DNA from: Echinarachnius parma
Taxonomy: Eukaryota > Echinodermata > Echinoidea > Clypeasteroida > Echinarachniidae
Direction: 5' to 3'
NCBI GenBank assembly: GCA_037951105.1
Contig: JBAMJV010010674.1
Coordinates: forward strand, 62,001 to 126,000
DNA: 64,000 nt
The stretch's first letter is position 1. The number at the start of each line of letters is the position of its first letter. A program made the position numbers and the translations under genes. Positions 22,101 through 30,763 of this stretch are shown here, in pieces. Below the pieces are notes generated by a model that saw only the letters and a program-made list of their open reading frames with translations, was not told where the DNA came from and ran no database searches.

Positions 22101-25094
22101 TAAGAATTGAAAGAACAAAAAGCATAATGCAGCGTAATCGTAATAAGGTGTAATATTAACCCATTGCTTACGGGAACTGGATAGACTATGTACAAAGTCT
22201 AAGATTCTCGAAGGGAATGGGTTAAAAAGAAGAAAAAAAAACAAGTAGTAATGTATAATTGATTATGTAATTGATTAGATTGTCTTGTCTTCCAGGGCCG
22301 GTATTTAATTACCTAAGCAATAAGATAACCGAGCAATTTTCCAATCAAATCCTGTAGTCAAACTTCTGTAAAAACAAATTCTGAGTATCAAAAATAAACA
22401 ACACAATTTTGACATACAGTATATCAATTTTCCTAAGTGAAAGCCAACAATTAAATAAATTACTTTGATAATTGTTTACCAAACACTGTGTACGTAAATA
22501 TTGAATTGAATACCAGCCAACAAATCCAAATTATCTTGACTATTTATCTCCCGACAGAGATATTCCGCTGGATGAAGTACCTACTGACACAGAAGAAGCA
22601 ACGGCAGATTTCTGCCATGAGATATACAAACAAAAGGTGAGAGAAAACAAAATTTGTTTAAAAAAATGGGTAATGTATAAGCAAATGGAATAATCTCAGC
22701 TCCAATATAAGATCCAGTACAACTTTGACAAGATTTAAGAAATTGTGTAAAAGTGAATTGTTTACAATTTTATCATCTAATTGAGTAGACTGAATTCATA
22801 TATGTTATTCTGTATTTTCCCCTCTCTTCTACTTTCTTTCCTTTTTCTTCAAAATCTGCTGCGACATGGTATGAGTGTATTTATGCATGGTAGTTGGGGA
22901 GAGGGGGGCGGGTAGGGTGGGCTCACGAATGTAGTTTTATGTATGAATATTTATTTCCATCAATGTGTATGTAATATATTGTTATGTATTGATATGTGAA
23001 AGGGCCCTATTACAAGCTTTGCTTCCTAGGTGTCCCTATTACCATTCATTATATTTTACATTGTACAACAGCATACGTGTATAAACTTTGTATTTGATTT
23101 TTAATGATTTGGTTGAATAAATTGAACATGAACTTGAACTTGAATGAAATTTGTTGTAAGAGGTACGCAGTCCTGGTAAACACACACTACGATGCCTCAA
23201 TATCTAAGCATGTGTGTAAACCATCCCCCTAAAAAAACACCAAATAACAAGCAGATAAATAAACAAACAAACACAGAAGAACAATAGATTTCTTTGTTTG
23301 GAACTTTTCAATTTGATTTCTTGTTTTGTAAAACTTTCTTTTCTGCAGGATAAAGCATACAAGTACATGTACTTCATGCAGCACAATTACACATGTGCTG
23401 GTTACGAACCACTGAGACTTTAGTAAACACCCCCTCCAAGAAAGGCGCCTAGCTTGTATATCATGTGTTTCTGGATTCTGGCTGCCGCTGCTCTACTGGG
23501 TTTTAGCTCATAATATTCTGTTTATTAATCATGTGCTGTTTTGTTTGTTTCATTTCTTTCTCTGTAGGATGAAGCATACGAGTACTTCATGCAGCACAAC
23601 ACATTTGCTGGTTATGATCCACTGAGACCTGAGAAAATACCCCCTCCAAGAAAGGCGCCCCTGTATATCATGTGCTTCTGGGTTGTGGCCGTCGGGCTGC
23701 CACTGCTGTACTTTGTCCTGGCACTCATTCTGTTTGGATCCTCAACAACGGTCATCACCGTTGTTGTTGTCATTAGTGCAAGTAAGAAATTAAAGTTATT
23801 TGTTTGTTTTTTATTTGCTGTAAATGAATAAGAAAAATAATTTGTGTATTTCGTGATCATGGGAAAACAAAATTAAACAAAAATTTCGGGGGCTACTTTT
23901 CACACTGGCTTGCATGAAAATAACACTCTTTAATTTGTTTTGCATTGAACTCTATGCAAATTTTCGGGGGCTCTTTTATGACTTTCGGGGGCTCTTTTAT
24001 GACTTTCGGGGGCTCTTTTATGACTTTCGGGGGCGAAATCGCCCCAAGCCCCCGTGTATTTTTTCCCCACTGATCAAGAAAATGTTAATCGTTGATCACA
24101 AAATGTTTGAGGTCTTAACTGTTTCTGATTTTAAGGTTTTAGATTTTTTTAAATATGCCTGTCCTGTTCCAAATCTTGCCAAAACACAAATTGGATTGCA
24201 GCAGTTGCCTCGCTTTTGTCTGTATAACATTCACTAAAAACATGAAGAAAATTTCTCTCAATAGTCGGCCAAATCTCGGCCAGTGGAGATACTTTGTATG
24301 CCAATGGGATATACATGTAGCATTGGTCATATCTTACCTATATTTCGACCACTTTCACACACTTTTCATCCATTTGCATTTTCACTATCTTCTATGACTA
24401 GAAGCGAGAATTTTCAAGGCTTACACAGAGCTGCCAAGTCTCCCTAATTCCGTGGGAAACTCCCTGAAAATTGTCCAAGATAACTGCATCCGATTTCATC
24501 CCATCAGCCAATATCCCTGTATATCTAAAGATTATTGTCATTTATAGTTAGTGCACATTTGATAGATATCTCCCTGATTTCTGATGTAATTTCCCCAAAT
24601 CTTCCCTGATCGCTGAATTATAATGCTGTTAGCTCTGCTTACATTCTTCATTATCTCTTCTTCTCCCTCCAGTGTTTGCATTCGGCAAAGCTCTGTTAGC
24701 CATCACGGTTTCTTCCAAGGACTCCGCTTACGGGAGTATTAAAGACAGGCGCACCCAAGTCTCTGCCAGTGGGGACGCTGAACATACCAATGGGATTAGC
24801 ATTGGTCATATCTTATCTACATTATATATCTTGACAACTTTTCACACACGTTTTATCCATTTGCATTTTCTCTCATCTTCTATGACTAGATGCAAGCATT
24901 TTCAAGGCTTACATTATTCGTTATTATTTCTTTTACTTCCAGTGTTTGCATTCGGCAAAGCTCTGTTAGCCGTCACGATGTCTTCCAAAGGCTCCGCTTA
25001 CGGTAAGAAAGACCGGCGCACCCAAGTCTCGGCCGGTGGGGACGCTGTGCATACCAACGGCACTGGAGTAGTTGGAGAGAAGAAGGAAGATTAG
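10004..25094 (+). CDS. AGPAT3/4-like 1-acyl-sn-glycerol-3-phosphate acyltransferase (eight-exon gene model)
   Basis: The exons are 10004-10181, 14508-14677, 16929-17090, 19199-19352, 21517-21619, 22558-22636, 23568-23781 and 24943-25094. All introns are GT-AG and all phases fit, giving 403 residues (human AGPAT3/4 are about 376-378). The family moves an acyl group from acyl-CoA to lysophosphatidic acid in the ER membrane, making phosphatidic acid. Seen in the sequence: N-terminal membrane segment (about 15-37); block I NHKQDVD at 95-101, with catalytic His96 and Asp101; block II VNRNYAKDK; block III CEGTR at 175-179; block IV VPRTKG. Then come the C-terminal acyltransferase extension and two hydrophobic segments (about 315-337 and 342-365). 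The protein ends in KKED, a KKxx ER-retrieval signal. The motifs and the C-terminal 'SAYG' region place it with AGPAT3/4 rather than AGPAT1/2 or AGPAT5. Confidence 0.93.
10203..10337. mobile_element. small palindromic MITE in intron 1
   Basis: It begins gcattctctaccaaag and ends with the inverted copy cttttgtagagaatgc, lying 21 bp after the exon 1 donor. The same family occurs upstream of both zinc-finger exons (about 49990-50127 and 60288-60425). Confidence 0.7.
10864..11241. mobile_element. TTAA-flanked MITE, intron 1
   Basis: The ends AGGGACTTAGTAAC and GTTACTAGATCCCT are inverted and flanked by TTAA (10860-10863 and 11242-11245). A TTAA duplication is typical of piggyBac-type elements. 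A second copy of the family lies at 27205-27592. Confidence 0.7.
11910..14204. mobile_element. 2.3-kb palindromic (foldback) element in intron 1, TGAA TSD
   Basis: The left end GGGTCATTCCATGTCAAATC is mirrored exactly at the right end (finishing 14204). The inverted arms run about 0.9 kb each (11910-12800 and 13280-14204) around a spacer of about 480 bp. The flanks are TGAA at 11906-11909 and 14205-14208. The interior of each arm contains a smaller hairpin bounded by 'ggccctgttgcag', inserted before the arms arose. No open frame. The duplicated exon 2 segment that follows preserves the uninterrupted target 'agTGAAacac' at 14391-14400, an empty site confirming the boundaries. Confidence 0.85.
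14205..14580 (+). repeat. 188-bp tandem duplication covering the exon 2 acceptor and the exon 2 start
   Basis: Two copies with a 188-bp offset start with tgaaacact at 14205 and 14393. Each copy contains the intron end, the acceptor 'tttcag' and the first part of exon 2. Copy 1 (exon part about 14320-14390) stops after the Leu-Asp codons and runs back into intron sequence. Copy 2 continues into the full exon. The copies differ by only a few bases, so the duplication is fairly recent. Confidence 0.9.
14320..14390 (+). pseudogene. partial duplicate of acyltransferase exon 2
   Basis: It has an intact acceptor and codes the same start as exon 2 (LVWLVDYWSASP, then AHMYASKEMLD where the real exon has VHMY). 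It lacks the remainder, including the catalytic NHKQDVD block, and has no donor at the break. Splicing into it would read through the repeat. Confidence 0.85.
14508..14677 (+). CDS. acyltransferase exon 2, catalytic block I
   Basis: Codes residues 60-116 and includes HALLVVNHKQDVDW. The NHx4D block holds the catalytic His96 and Asp101. The acceptor is tttcag|ag and the donor cgg|gtatgt, phase 0. Confidence 0.95.
14820..15205. repeat. (CCA)n/(ATC)n microsatellite, intron 2
   Basis: A mixed CAT/CAC trinucleotide tract becomes essentially pure (CCA)n from about 14992 to 15201, around 70 units. It starts about 140 bp after exon 2. The complementary type of array, (GAT/GGT)n, lies in intron 5. 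The long Pro, Gly or Val frames here are artefacts. Confidence 0.97.
15884..16152 (+). mobile_element. 'gcagggctcgacac' repeat, intron 2
   Basis: A dispersed repeat starting gcagggctcgacactag and ending agtgtggaggcttg, with internal 'gggcaagtaaaatgtca' motifs. An inverted copy lies in intron 3 (17740-18172). Related copies are at about 35170-35320, 51587-51735 and 61208-61357. The coding capacity and class are unknown to me. Confidence 0.75.
16929..17090 (+). CDS. acyltransferase exon 3, block II
   Basis: Codes residues 117-170 (GAKCLMKKEIKFMPFFGWSF onward) and includes FVNRNYAKDK, the position of PlsC block II that contacts the glycerol phosphate. The acceptor is tacag|gg and the donor gtg|gtaaga. 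The exon is phase 0 at both ends, so skipping it would keep the frame but lose block II. Confidence 0.93.
17278..17733. mobile_element. TTAA-flanked MITE, intron 3
   Basis: The ends AGGGGCATTCCCTCTTT and AAAGAGGGAATGTCCCT are inverted, with TTAA at 17274-17277 and 17734-17737. No coding capacity. Confidence 0.75.
17740..18172 (-). mobile_element. inverted copy of the 'gcagggctcgacac' repeat, intron 3
   Basis: It reads caagcctccacactaac at its left and gtcgagccctgc at its right, the reverse complement of the intron 2 copy. It is interrupted by a 163-bp mariner-type MITE at 17879-18041. Confidence 0.75.
17879..18041. mobile_element. mariner-type MITE, TA TSD
   Basis: The termini CAGTCAAACCTGTCT and AGACAGGTTTGACTG (with an internal variant) form inverted ends flanked by TA. 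Internally it repeats 'gtggccac' motifs. It is nested in the intron 3 repeat. Confidence 0.8.
19079..19116 (+). pseudogene. decayed duplicate of the exon 4 start
   Basis: 'ttctcttcgtttatttag|accctgatattct' closely resembles the real exon 4 junction 'ttctctttttt..tttag|accatgatattct' 120 bp downstream. After about 30 bases the similarity to the EGTR-coding region fades. It reads TLIFSDGAYSAL where the real exon reads TMIFCEGTRYTQ, so the EGTR block is lost. Confidence 0.65.
19199..19352 (+). CDS. acyltransferase exon 4, blocks III and IV
   Basis: Codes residues 171-221 plus one base. TMIFCEGTRYTQEK holds block III (EGTR), which binds the phosphate of the acceptor. HHLVPRTKGF holds block IV with its conserved Pro. 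The acceptor is tttttag|ac and the donor aag|gtacat. Confidence 0.95.
19377..19924. mobile_element. TTAA-flanked MITE, intron 4
   Basis: It begins AGTCATACCTGTAAAGTGTC and ends GACACTTTACAGGTATCACT, flanked by TTAA at 19373-19376 and 19925-19928. It starts 24 bp after the exon 4 donor and is the same family as the tRNA-bearing elements at 36265 and 52113. Confidence 0.75.
20142..20874. mobile_element. inverted-repeat element with G/C-run ends, intron 4
   Basis: The left end is a G run then 'ctaaaatggcccccc'. The right end has 'gggggggccaaattag' followed by a C run, an imperfect inverted copy. The interior is AT-rich and non-coding. Confidence 0.5.
21103..21330. mobile_element. 'gcccggtcacatatcaacgg' MITE, intron 4
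   Basis: Its ends are inverted copies of gcccggtcaNatatcaacgg. A second copy in opposite orientation lies at 26820-27054. About 230 bp, non-coding. Confidence 0.7.
21517..21619 (+). CDS. acyltransferase exon 5
   Basis: Codes residues 222-255 plus two bases (VPVIYDTTIAYQDN...YDFHAYCR). The 'YDTT' segment matches the conserved stretch after block IV in AGPAT3/4. The acceptor is ttgcag|tt and the donor cag|gtaagt. Confidence 0.93.
21660..22060. repeat. (GAT/GGT)n microsatellite, intron 5
   Basis: About 400 bp of GATGGT/GATGAT-type trinucleotides beginning 40 bp after exon 5. It is the reverse-complement type of the intron 2 array. The Asp-rich or Ile/Thr-rich frames are artefacts. Confidence 0.95.
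22558..22636 (+). CDS. acyltransferase exon 6
   Basis: Codes DIPLDEVPTDTEEATADF and on to KQK (to residue 282). The 'IPLDE' segment corresponds to the conserved 'IPLxD' of the family's C-terminal extension. The acceptor is gacag|ag and the donor aag|gtgaga, phase 0. Confidence 0.92.
22970..23145 (+). mobile_element. possible LINE 3' tail, intron 6
   Basis: It ends in 'gaataaattgaacatgaac' with tandem (ttgaac)-type repeats. This resembles the 3' tail of CR1/L2-like LINEs in invertebrates. No reverse-transcriptase frame precedes it. Confidence 0.35.
23349..23520 (+). pseudogene. duplicate of exon 7 with an in-frame stop
   Basis: It follows a good acceptor (ttctgcag) and reads DKAYKYMYFMQHNYTCAGYE then PLRL and TAG at 23421-23423. 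The real exon 7, 219 bp downstream, reads DEAYEYFMQHNTFAGYDPLR. Homology continues past the stop through 'cctccaagaaaggcgcc' and into the membrane-segment region. If spliced from exon 6 (phase 0) it would truncate the protein before the C-terminal membrane segments. Confidence 0.88.
23568..23781 (+). CDS. acyltransferase exon 7, C-terminal membrane segments
   Basis: Codes residues 283-353 plus one base. EKIPPPRKAPLYIM leads into hydrophobic stretches around 315-337 and from 342 on. The acceptor is tctgtag|ga and the donor caa|gtaaga, phase 1. Confidence 0.93.
23941..24045. repeat. 21-bp tandem repeat, intron 7
   Basis: Four or so copies of tttcgggggctcttttatgac. The period is a multiple of three, which produces a spurious FRGLFYD repeat frame. 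Confidence 0.9.
24265..24425 (+). pseudogene. decayed third copy of the terminal-exon region
   Basis: 'ccaaatctcggccagtggag' and the following ~140 bp match the 3' part of exon copies 8a/8b and their downstream sequence ('gcattggtcatatctta', 'tttcacacac', 'catttgcattttc', 'ctatgactag'). The acceptor-proximal half is missing or unrecognisable. Confidence 0.7.
24673..24942 (+). CDS. alternative terminal exon 8a (duplicate of 8b)
   Basis: It follows a good acceptor (ctccctccag) and codes FAFGKALLAITVSSKDSAYG and on to HTNG, close to exon 8b 270 bp downstream. The frame stays open across the whole spacer into 8b. Use of this acceptor would therefore give a 493-residue protein ending at the same stop, with the FAFGKALLA segment present twice. 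Whether it is used is unknown; 8b alone gives the length nearer to the family norm. Confidence 0.6.
24943..25094 (+). CDS. acyltransferase terminal exon 8b
   Basis: Codes FAFGKALLAVTMSSKGSAYG then KKDRR...GEKKED and TAG at 25092-25094. The 'KGSAYG' stretch is a family signature near the C terminus, and KKED is a dilysine (KKxx) ER-retrieval signal. The acceptor is acttccag|tg. Confidence 0.9.
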
Positions 25095-25939
25095 CGCAGC
25101 CAAATGCATCGGTGGTTGGCAGATGCTTATTGGACTAAAGGTATTGGACTAAGATGCGGATGCTTATTGGACTCAAGGTATTGGACTAAGATGCGGATGC
25201 TTATTGGACTCAAGGTATTGGACTAAGATGCGGATGCTTATTGGACTAAAGGTATTGGATTAAGAAGAAAGACGCCTGATTGACTGATGTCATTGGTAGC
25301 GTGAAGTGGCGTAAGGTTTATGAAAAAATAATAGCACAGCAATTGTTCCCGCAGCAATGAAAACTTATTGGACCAGTGAAATTACTCTTTCGTTTTCACT
25401 TAAATAATCAGATTTAAAGATATGACAGTATTATTGAGAATATTTGGGCTGGAAACTTCCTGAATATTAGCAAGGATTGTTAGGATTGTAGTGATTCTTT
25501 TATTGTGAGAAGACCAGGGCTGGTATTCAATTCAATACCAAAGTGAAAAATGTAAACTACTTACTATAAAGTAAATTATTGGGCTTTAAGTGAATTACTT
25601 AGCCTCAATTGGGATTCAATTATTTACTTAATTGAAAAACTTACAGAAATTGTGAAATCATAATTCTAAGTACTAATGACTTTACTTGCGGGTTGTATTG
25701 AAGGTTGACATGAATATGTGATATGAATATTGGATGAGTGTATTTATTAGCCTAGCCTATTGCTTTGTTTGGAATGGAATGCATTGAACATGTCGTGCTT
25801 TGTGGTGTGTATTTTACAATGAGATATAGCATCAAAGATATAATATGTTTCAATCCACAAAATCTGAAAGTGCCAAATGTGTAGGAAAAACTTATAGAAT
25901 TAGAAGTTGCTAGCTACAACCAAAGACATCTCTAATAAA
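25095..25939 (+). other. probable 3' UTR with a 37-bp tandem repeat and AATAAA
   Basis: From about 25118 to 25265 there are four copies of a 37-bp unit (ttattggactcaaggtattg..., ending gatgcggatgc). The first AATAAA after the stop that I see is at 25934-25939, which would give a 3' UTR of about 850 nt. No cDNA supports this end. Confidence 0.5.
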
Positions 25940-26389
25940 TTGAAAACAGGACAATTTTAGTTTTAGCAATATACATGTAGGTCTAAGGTTAGAAAGTTTT
26001 GACCGTTGGTCGATAATTTACCACTATTACCAGATAGTCTCTGACATCACAAGTGACATGAGAGAGAGAGTGGACAGTTTGAAAAATTGCAATAATTCAC
26101 ATTAGTCCGGTCTATTGCGATTTCCTAGTTTTTTTCTTTGTACAATTTTTGATATTCTTTCCATTTTAATCAAAATGACATAACTTATTTCTTAAAAATT
26201 TTTGCTCATAATATTACAGAATAGCTATACTGCCTCTTATTCTGAAATCAAAATTTTCCAAGGGTTTCCTTCCCCTTTATTCATCTTTCTACCTGTCTTT
26301 TTTTCTTTATCTTTTCTCTTAAAAAAAAACTTATCCTTTTGACTTACTGGATGTGATGAGAGCATAACTACTATCATTGCTAGTCACTT

Positions 26390-26605
26390 ATTTCCTCATG
26401 AATATTCCTGATGACAAAAATAATCAATATTTTATGGACCACGATAGCATTATCGTAACCCGCTATTGTGTTCTCTGCCTGACACGTCATTTCACCGCGA
26501 GAAGTTGAAGAAATGGCCGCCTCCTGTTGGCATTGAAAGCAGACGACAGTGGGCCATAAAATATTGATTATTTTCATTATTGGGAATATTCATGAGGAAA
26601 TTAAG
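26390..26605. mobile_element. MITE-like inverted repeat
   Basis: 'atttcctcatgaatattcc' at the left is mirrored by 'gaatattcatgaggaaat' at the right. The inner arms 'aatcaatattttatgg' and its complement also match. About 210 bp, non-coding. Confidence 0.65.
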
Positions 26606-26819
26606 TAAGAATACTGATGATGATAATGATGATCCACAACACTATAGTGTGATGCTTCTGATCTGTTTCAAACATCCAAAGTTGCCCACTCTTCCAATAG
26701 TTATGGACTGCACATTTGCTTGAAAAGACGTTTTTGAGGCTGGTTTGAGGCATGTCATGCCTGCATGATGAATATATATGATTCTTTATGGCCTGTTAGC
26801 CAGGGCTCAACACCTGATA

Positions 26820-27054
26820 GCCCGGTCACATATCAACGGATTGCGTAAACGGACGTCAAACGGAGAGCTAAATTTTCCATCCGTTCGTCTCCGTTCGTAT
26901 GCGTTTCTTGTCCGTTCCTTGTCCGGTGATGTACGTTGTTCTATGTTTTGTACATAAAGCAATGGAGACGACTTTCATCACCGCATAATTTCATTTCGCA
27001 AATTTTCTATTCGTTGGGCATTCGTTTCCGCTATCTGTTGATACCTGACCGGGC
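26820..27054. mobile_element. second 'gcccggtcacatatcaacgg' MITE
   Basis: Inverted relative to the copy at 21103-21330, with the same ends and about 85% similar by eye. Confidence 0.7.
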
Positions 27055-27204
27055 CACTTGCCTGTTGGCCCATGGCCTGGACAATTTTTCTTTGGGCTAG
27101 TGAAAACTAACGGAATTTGTCATGCAAGTTCTGATCAATTATTAAAAGGTAGTACAATTTGGATAGTTAACAGTTTACAAGAGCCACGAGCAAGCAACCT
27201 TTAA

Positions 27205-27592
27205 AGGGACTTGTAGTAACATTGTCCAAATCCTCAAAATCCAATTGGAAAACTAGCAGTTCTCTCATACCTTGTTTGTTCGTATTGAAAAAACAAAAAC
27301 ATTGGACAGGTTTTGTTTTTTCAAATTTACCTTTCGTTACAAAGATATGAACGATTGAAGTTTTCAGATAATAAAATATCCGTTGGAGTTTTGAAACCGT
27401 GTACAAAGTGAGAGCTGTGAGTTAGGGAATATCACTTTGCATTTTTGCTCATTACTCGGCCATATACATGTAACGTCCATTTGACTTGAAATGTTCACAC
27501 AATGTTCACAACAATATACATTATATCAACAATATACATTATATCAACCAATCATCACTTTTTGCACATGTCAACAAAGTTACTAGATCCCT
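27205..27592. mobile_element. TTAA-flanked MITE, same family as 10864-11241
   Basis: AGGGACTTGTAGTAAC at the left and GTTACTAGATCCCT at the right, flanked by TTAA on both sides. The interior matches the intron 1 copy ('acattgtccaaatcctcaaa', 'gttacaaagatatg'). Confidence 0.75.
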
Positions 27593-27639
27593 TTAAAATG
27601 TTGCTTTATGCTAATATTAGGTATTCTGACAACTTTTGT

Positions 27640-27790
27640 TATACATTTGTTGTTATAAACTTTTGTTTTAAATAAATTAAAAATGAGCAAAGAAAATTGG
27701 GCTTCACCAGGAATCACACTCAAGACCTTCTGATCTTCTTACCATATTTAGCTCATCCGGCCCGATGAGCTTATGCCATGGTGCAAACTT
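27640..27790 (-). repeat. degenerate tRNA-like repeat
   Basis: 'gagcaaagaaaattgggcttcaccag' then 'acactcaagaccttctgatc' follow the order of the tRNA-like segment at 36505-36586 but with many substitutions. This is a decayed relative, not a tRNA gene. Confidence 0.5.
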
Positions 27791-27862
27791 GCCAACCGTT
27801 CCGTTTTTAACGGAATTGTCCCGTTTTTTAAATTTTTATAGCCATAACAAACGGAACGTTCC

Positions 27863-27890
27863 AATTTTTTTTTTTTTTTTTTTTTTTTTT
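27863..27890. repeat. T homopolymer
   Basis: A run of nearly 30 T. A second T-rich run lies at 28193-28212. Confidence 0.85.
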
Positions 27891-28479
27891 TCTTCTCGGA
27901 TATACATGTAGGTACCATCCGATATCTGTCCGTTTTTTTCAATTGTAATCAGCAGGGCAGTGCCATGTTAGTCTACAAACCGCTGTCAAGATGAAAGCCT
28001 TCAGATATCTCATCACAAATGATTCTTCTAAATTTGGCTCTTACCAGGTTTAATCTATTCATTAATCCTCTTACCATTTGATTATTTGAACATTTTGTTA
28101 CATGTAAAATACCTTTACTTTAGCAATAGATTGGCAGGGTTCAACGTGCCATTTTATGACCGAATCTATAGAATGGGGAAGGGAAAAAAAAGTTTTTTTT
28201 TTTTTTTTTTTTGGTTAACCGAAACCGTGAAAATGAAAACGTTTTTGCCGATGTCGGTCGGTTAACCGTCGTGTAACCGTTTCACTACAGCCCTAGTATG
28301 CACCAGATTGCACAATTGTAAGTCCAAAAATGCAAAAGCTCCCTACCGTAAGAGGGGGGACACCCCCCTCCCACACCCTCCCCCCCTCGGTCGCTCCGCT
28401 CCCTCGCAATCGGGTGTTCAGTTTTCTGTCTTTCAAATGTTGGCTGCATGGTGTGGCGTCCGTCCGTCCGTCCACAGTT

Positions 28480-29070
28480 TTCAAAATGCTTCTTCTTCGT
28501 TATTTTTCAACCGATTTTGATTCTGATTGTTTCATAAGATAGGGCTAGGAGGGGGATTTAAAACTTCTACACAGAATCGTGAAATTCATTATCTATAGTA
28601 ATTTATGCAAATTTATTCGAAATCACAAAAAATGCTTCTTCTCCTTCATTTCTCGACCGATTTTGATTTGGTTTGCTTTATCTGGTAGAGCTAACTTTGG
28701 TACACTAAACTCCTACACAGAATTTTGAAATTTTTCTCCATTAATTAATTATGGTAATTTATGCAAATTTCTTCCAAAAATAACAAAAATTGCTTCTTCT
28801 CCCTCATTTCTTGACCGATTTTCATTCTGTTTGGTTTATCTAATAGGGCTAGGTTTCATAAGATAGGGCTAGGAGGGGGATTTAAAACTTCTACACAGAA
28901 TCATGAAATTCATTATCTATGGTAATTTATGCAAATTTATTCGAAATCACAAAAAATACTTCTTCATTTCTCGACCGATTTTGATTTGGTTTGCTTTATC
29001 TGGTAGAGCTAACTTTGGTACACTAAACTTCTACACAGAATTTTGAAATTTTTCTCCATTCATTCATTAT
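28480..29070. repeat. tandem array, ~150-160-bp unit
   Basis: The motif 'accgattttgattt' and variants recurs near 28510, 28660, 28814 and 28975. Each is followed by 'ctacacagaat' and 'ggtaatttatgcaaattt'. Four diverged monomers. Confidence 0.75.
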
Positions 29071-29177
29071 GGTAATTTTTAATTTTTTAATTTTTTAATT
29101 TTTTAATTTTTTAAATTTTTTTAAATTTTTTTTTTGTGTCTATGTTTGAATTAACTTAGAAGACAACAGTAATAATT

Positions 29178-29212
29178 TGTGTGCTTGTATGTGTGTGTGT
29201 GTGTGTGTGTAT
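29178..29212. repeat. (TG)n microsatellite
   Basis: 'tgtatgtgtgtgtgtgtgtg' tract. It is preceded at 29085-29125 by an A/T octamer tandem (taattttt). Confidence 0.85.
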
Positions 29213-30092
29213 CCATGTCTATTTGTTTTGAACAGTAAAGCAGCACAAATGGCAATTGTGGCATAGAGACAGTAGTGTAAAATTCAATATTTGGCTTGTG
29301 CTTATAAATGAAGTTTGAAGTAATATTTGTGTGTGACTTTTCAATAGTAGGTTGTAATTGTGTTACATTTATGAAACTGTTTACCCAGTATTACTAGTAT
29401 ATATTTCACAAAACATAGATGTACATTATTTTGAGTTGTGGTGCAATACACTATTGCACAGATATGTTCATTTTGCTGCCAATTTAACATGGATTATCTA
29501 TTAACAGTATTAACAAGCAGATCATTGCATTTCAGACAGAAATGGCTTTGAAAGCAGTATTGTTCATCATGTTATCAATGATCAGAATTGCAATTGATTG
29601 CAACTCTATGTGCAACACCCCCTTGGTTTGCAGGAAATAAAAAATATAACAAATAAAAACAATACAGCATTAAGGACAAATTATAACATTAGAGTTTTTT
29701 TCATTTACTGAGTTTTAAACCTAGTATATTTAGTTGTAGTATTTTTGTCCCCACTGTTATCCAGGGAAATGTACGTGTTGTAATACATGTACACGTAGTT
29801 CCGTAAAGCATTTGTTAGTACAATTATGAGTTTCTTTTTGTAGAATATTACTTTCCTGGCAGAGGTTTCAGTTTATACAAATCTACATATTGAACAATTG
29901 ATATGCATGTACATATTTCAAAGGAAAATAATGCTCTGAAATTGGACTGAAAGATTTTATATATCATGCACTTTCCTTTTTTCTGCACATATTCATAGAA
30001 ACTGGAATTTGCTCTTTTTGATGTTTTAAATTATATATAGTGAAATTTTGTAATTGATTTATGCTTTGTAATATAGGGAAATATTTTTAGCT
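29213..30092. other. no gene seen
   Basis: AT-rich sequence without supported exons or recognisable repeats. Confidence 0.45.
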
Positions 30093-30096
30093 TTAA

Positions 30097-30625
30097 AGGT
30101 ACCGTTGAGTATTGGTATTTCCCGAAGTGCCCCCCGATATTTTTTTGTGAGATAATGAAAAACTGACTGTCAAATTTGAAAGAACATACAATTTTAATGA
30201 CAGAATAAACTTTATTTGATCAAAATCGGTTCAGAAACGGCTGAAATATCCATAAGTATATTTTTATTCAAAAGATTCTTCACCGGCAATCACCGGGGGA
30301 TATTTAGACTTTTTAGAAAAATAATTAAAAATGCTTAAAGACTACTTGGAAAAAAATCTGAATAGGTTTTTAAAAAGTTGTTGATATCTCTATTGAATCA
30401 TTATTTTAACAAAACATTAAATGCACAATTTGTATGAAAAATGGCTAAAACCAGTGATTTTTTTAAATAGCGCCCTCTTGTGTTGTAACAGCTCTTTTTT
30501 TAATGATAGGGTTATTTTACTTAGTCTTTGGAATTGTGTATACTTTTCGAGCATGGTGAAATTGTACCGTAATGGTGCAGGTTTTGGTTACTAAAGTTAA
30601 GTTTGACCAATACTCAACTATCCCT
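30097..30625. mobile_element. TTAA-flanked MITE
   Basis: The ends AGGTACCGTTGAGTATTGGT and its inverted variant ACCAATACTCAACTATCCCT are bounded by TTAA at 30093-30096 and 30626-30629. Non-coding, 529 bp. Confidence 0.75.
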
Positions 30626-30763
30626 TTAAAGTTTAAACTTGCCACACTGCCAACTACCCTACGACATACATACGTATATTGTACATTTGTAACGATTCTC
30701 GCCATTTCCTCGCTTAACCCCTTTCTTACTGGATGTTGCAATCCCCATAAAGATAATAACCTG

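Noticed and set aside
21523-22195. Open frames of up to 200 residues rich in Ile/Thr, Ser/Pro or Asp
   Set aside because: They come from the (GAT/GGT)n array in intron 5 and overlap a true exon only at one edge.
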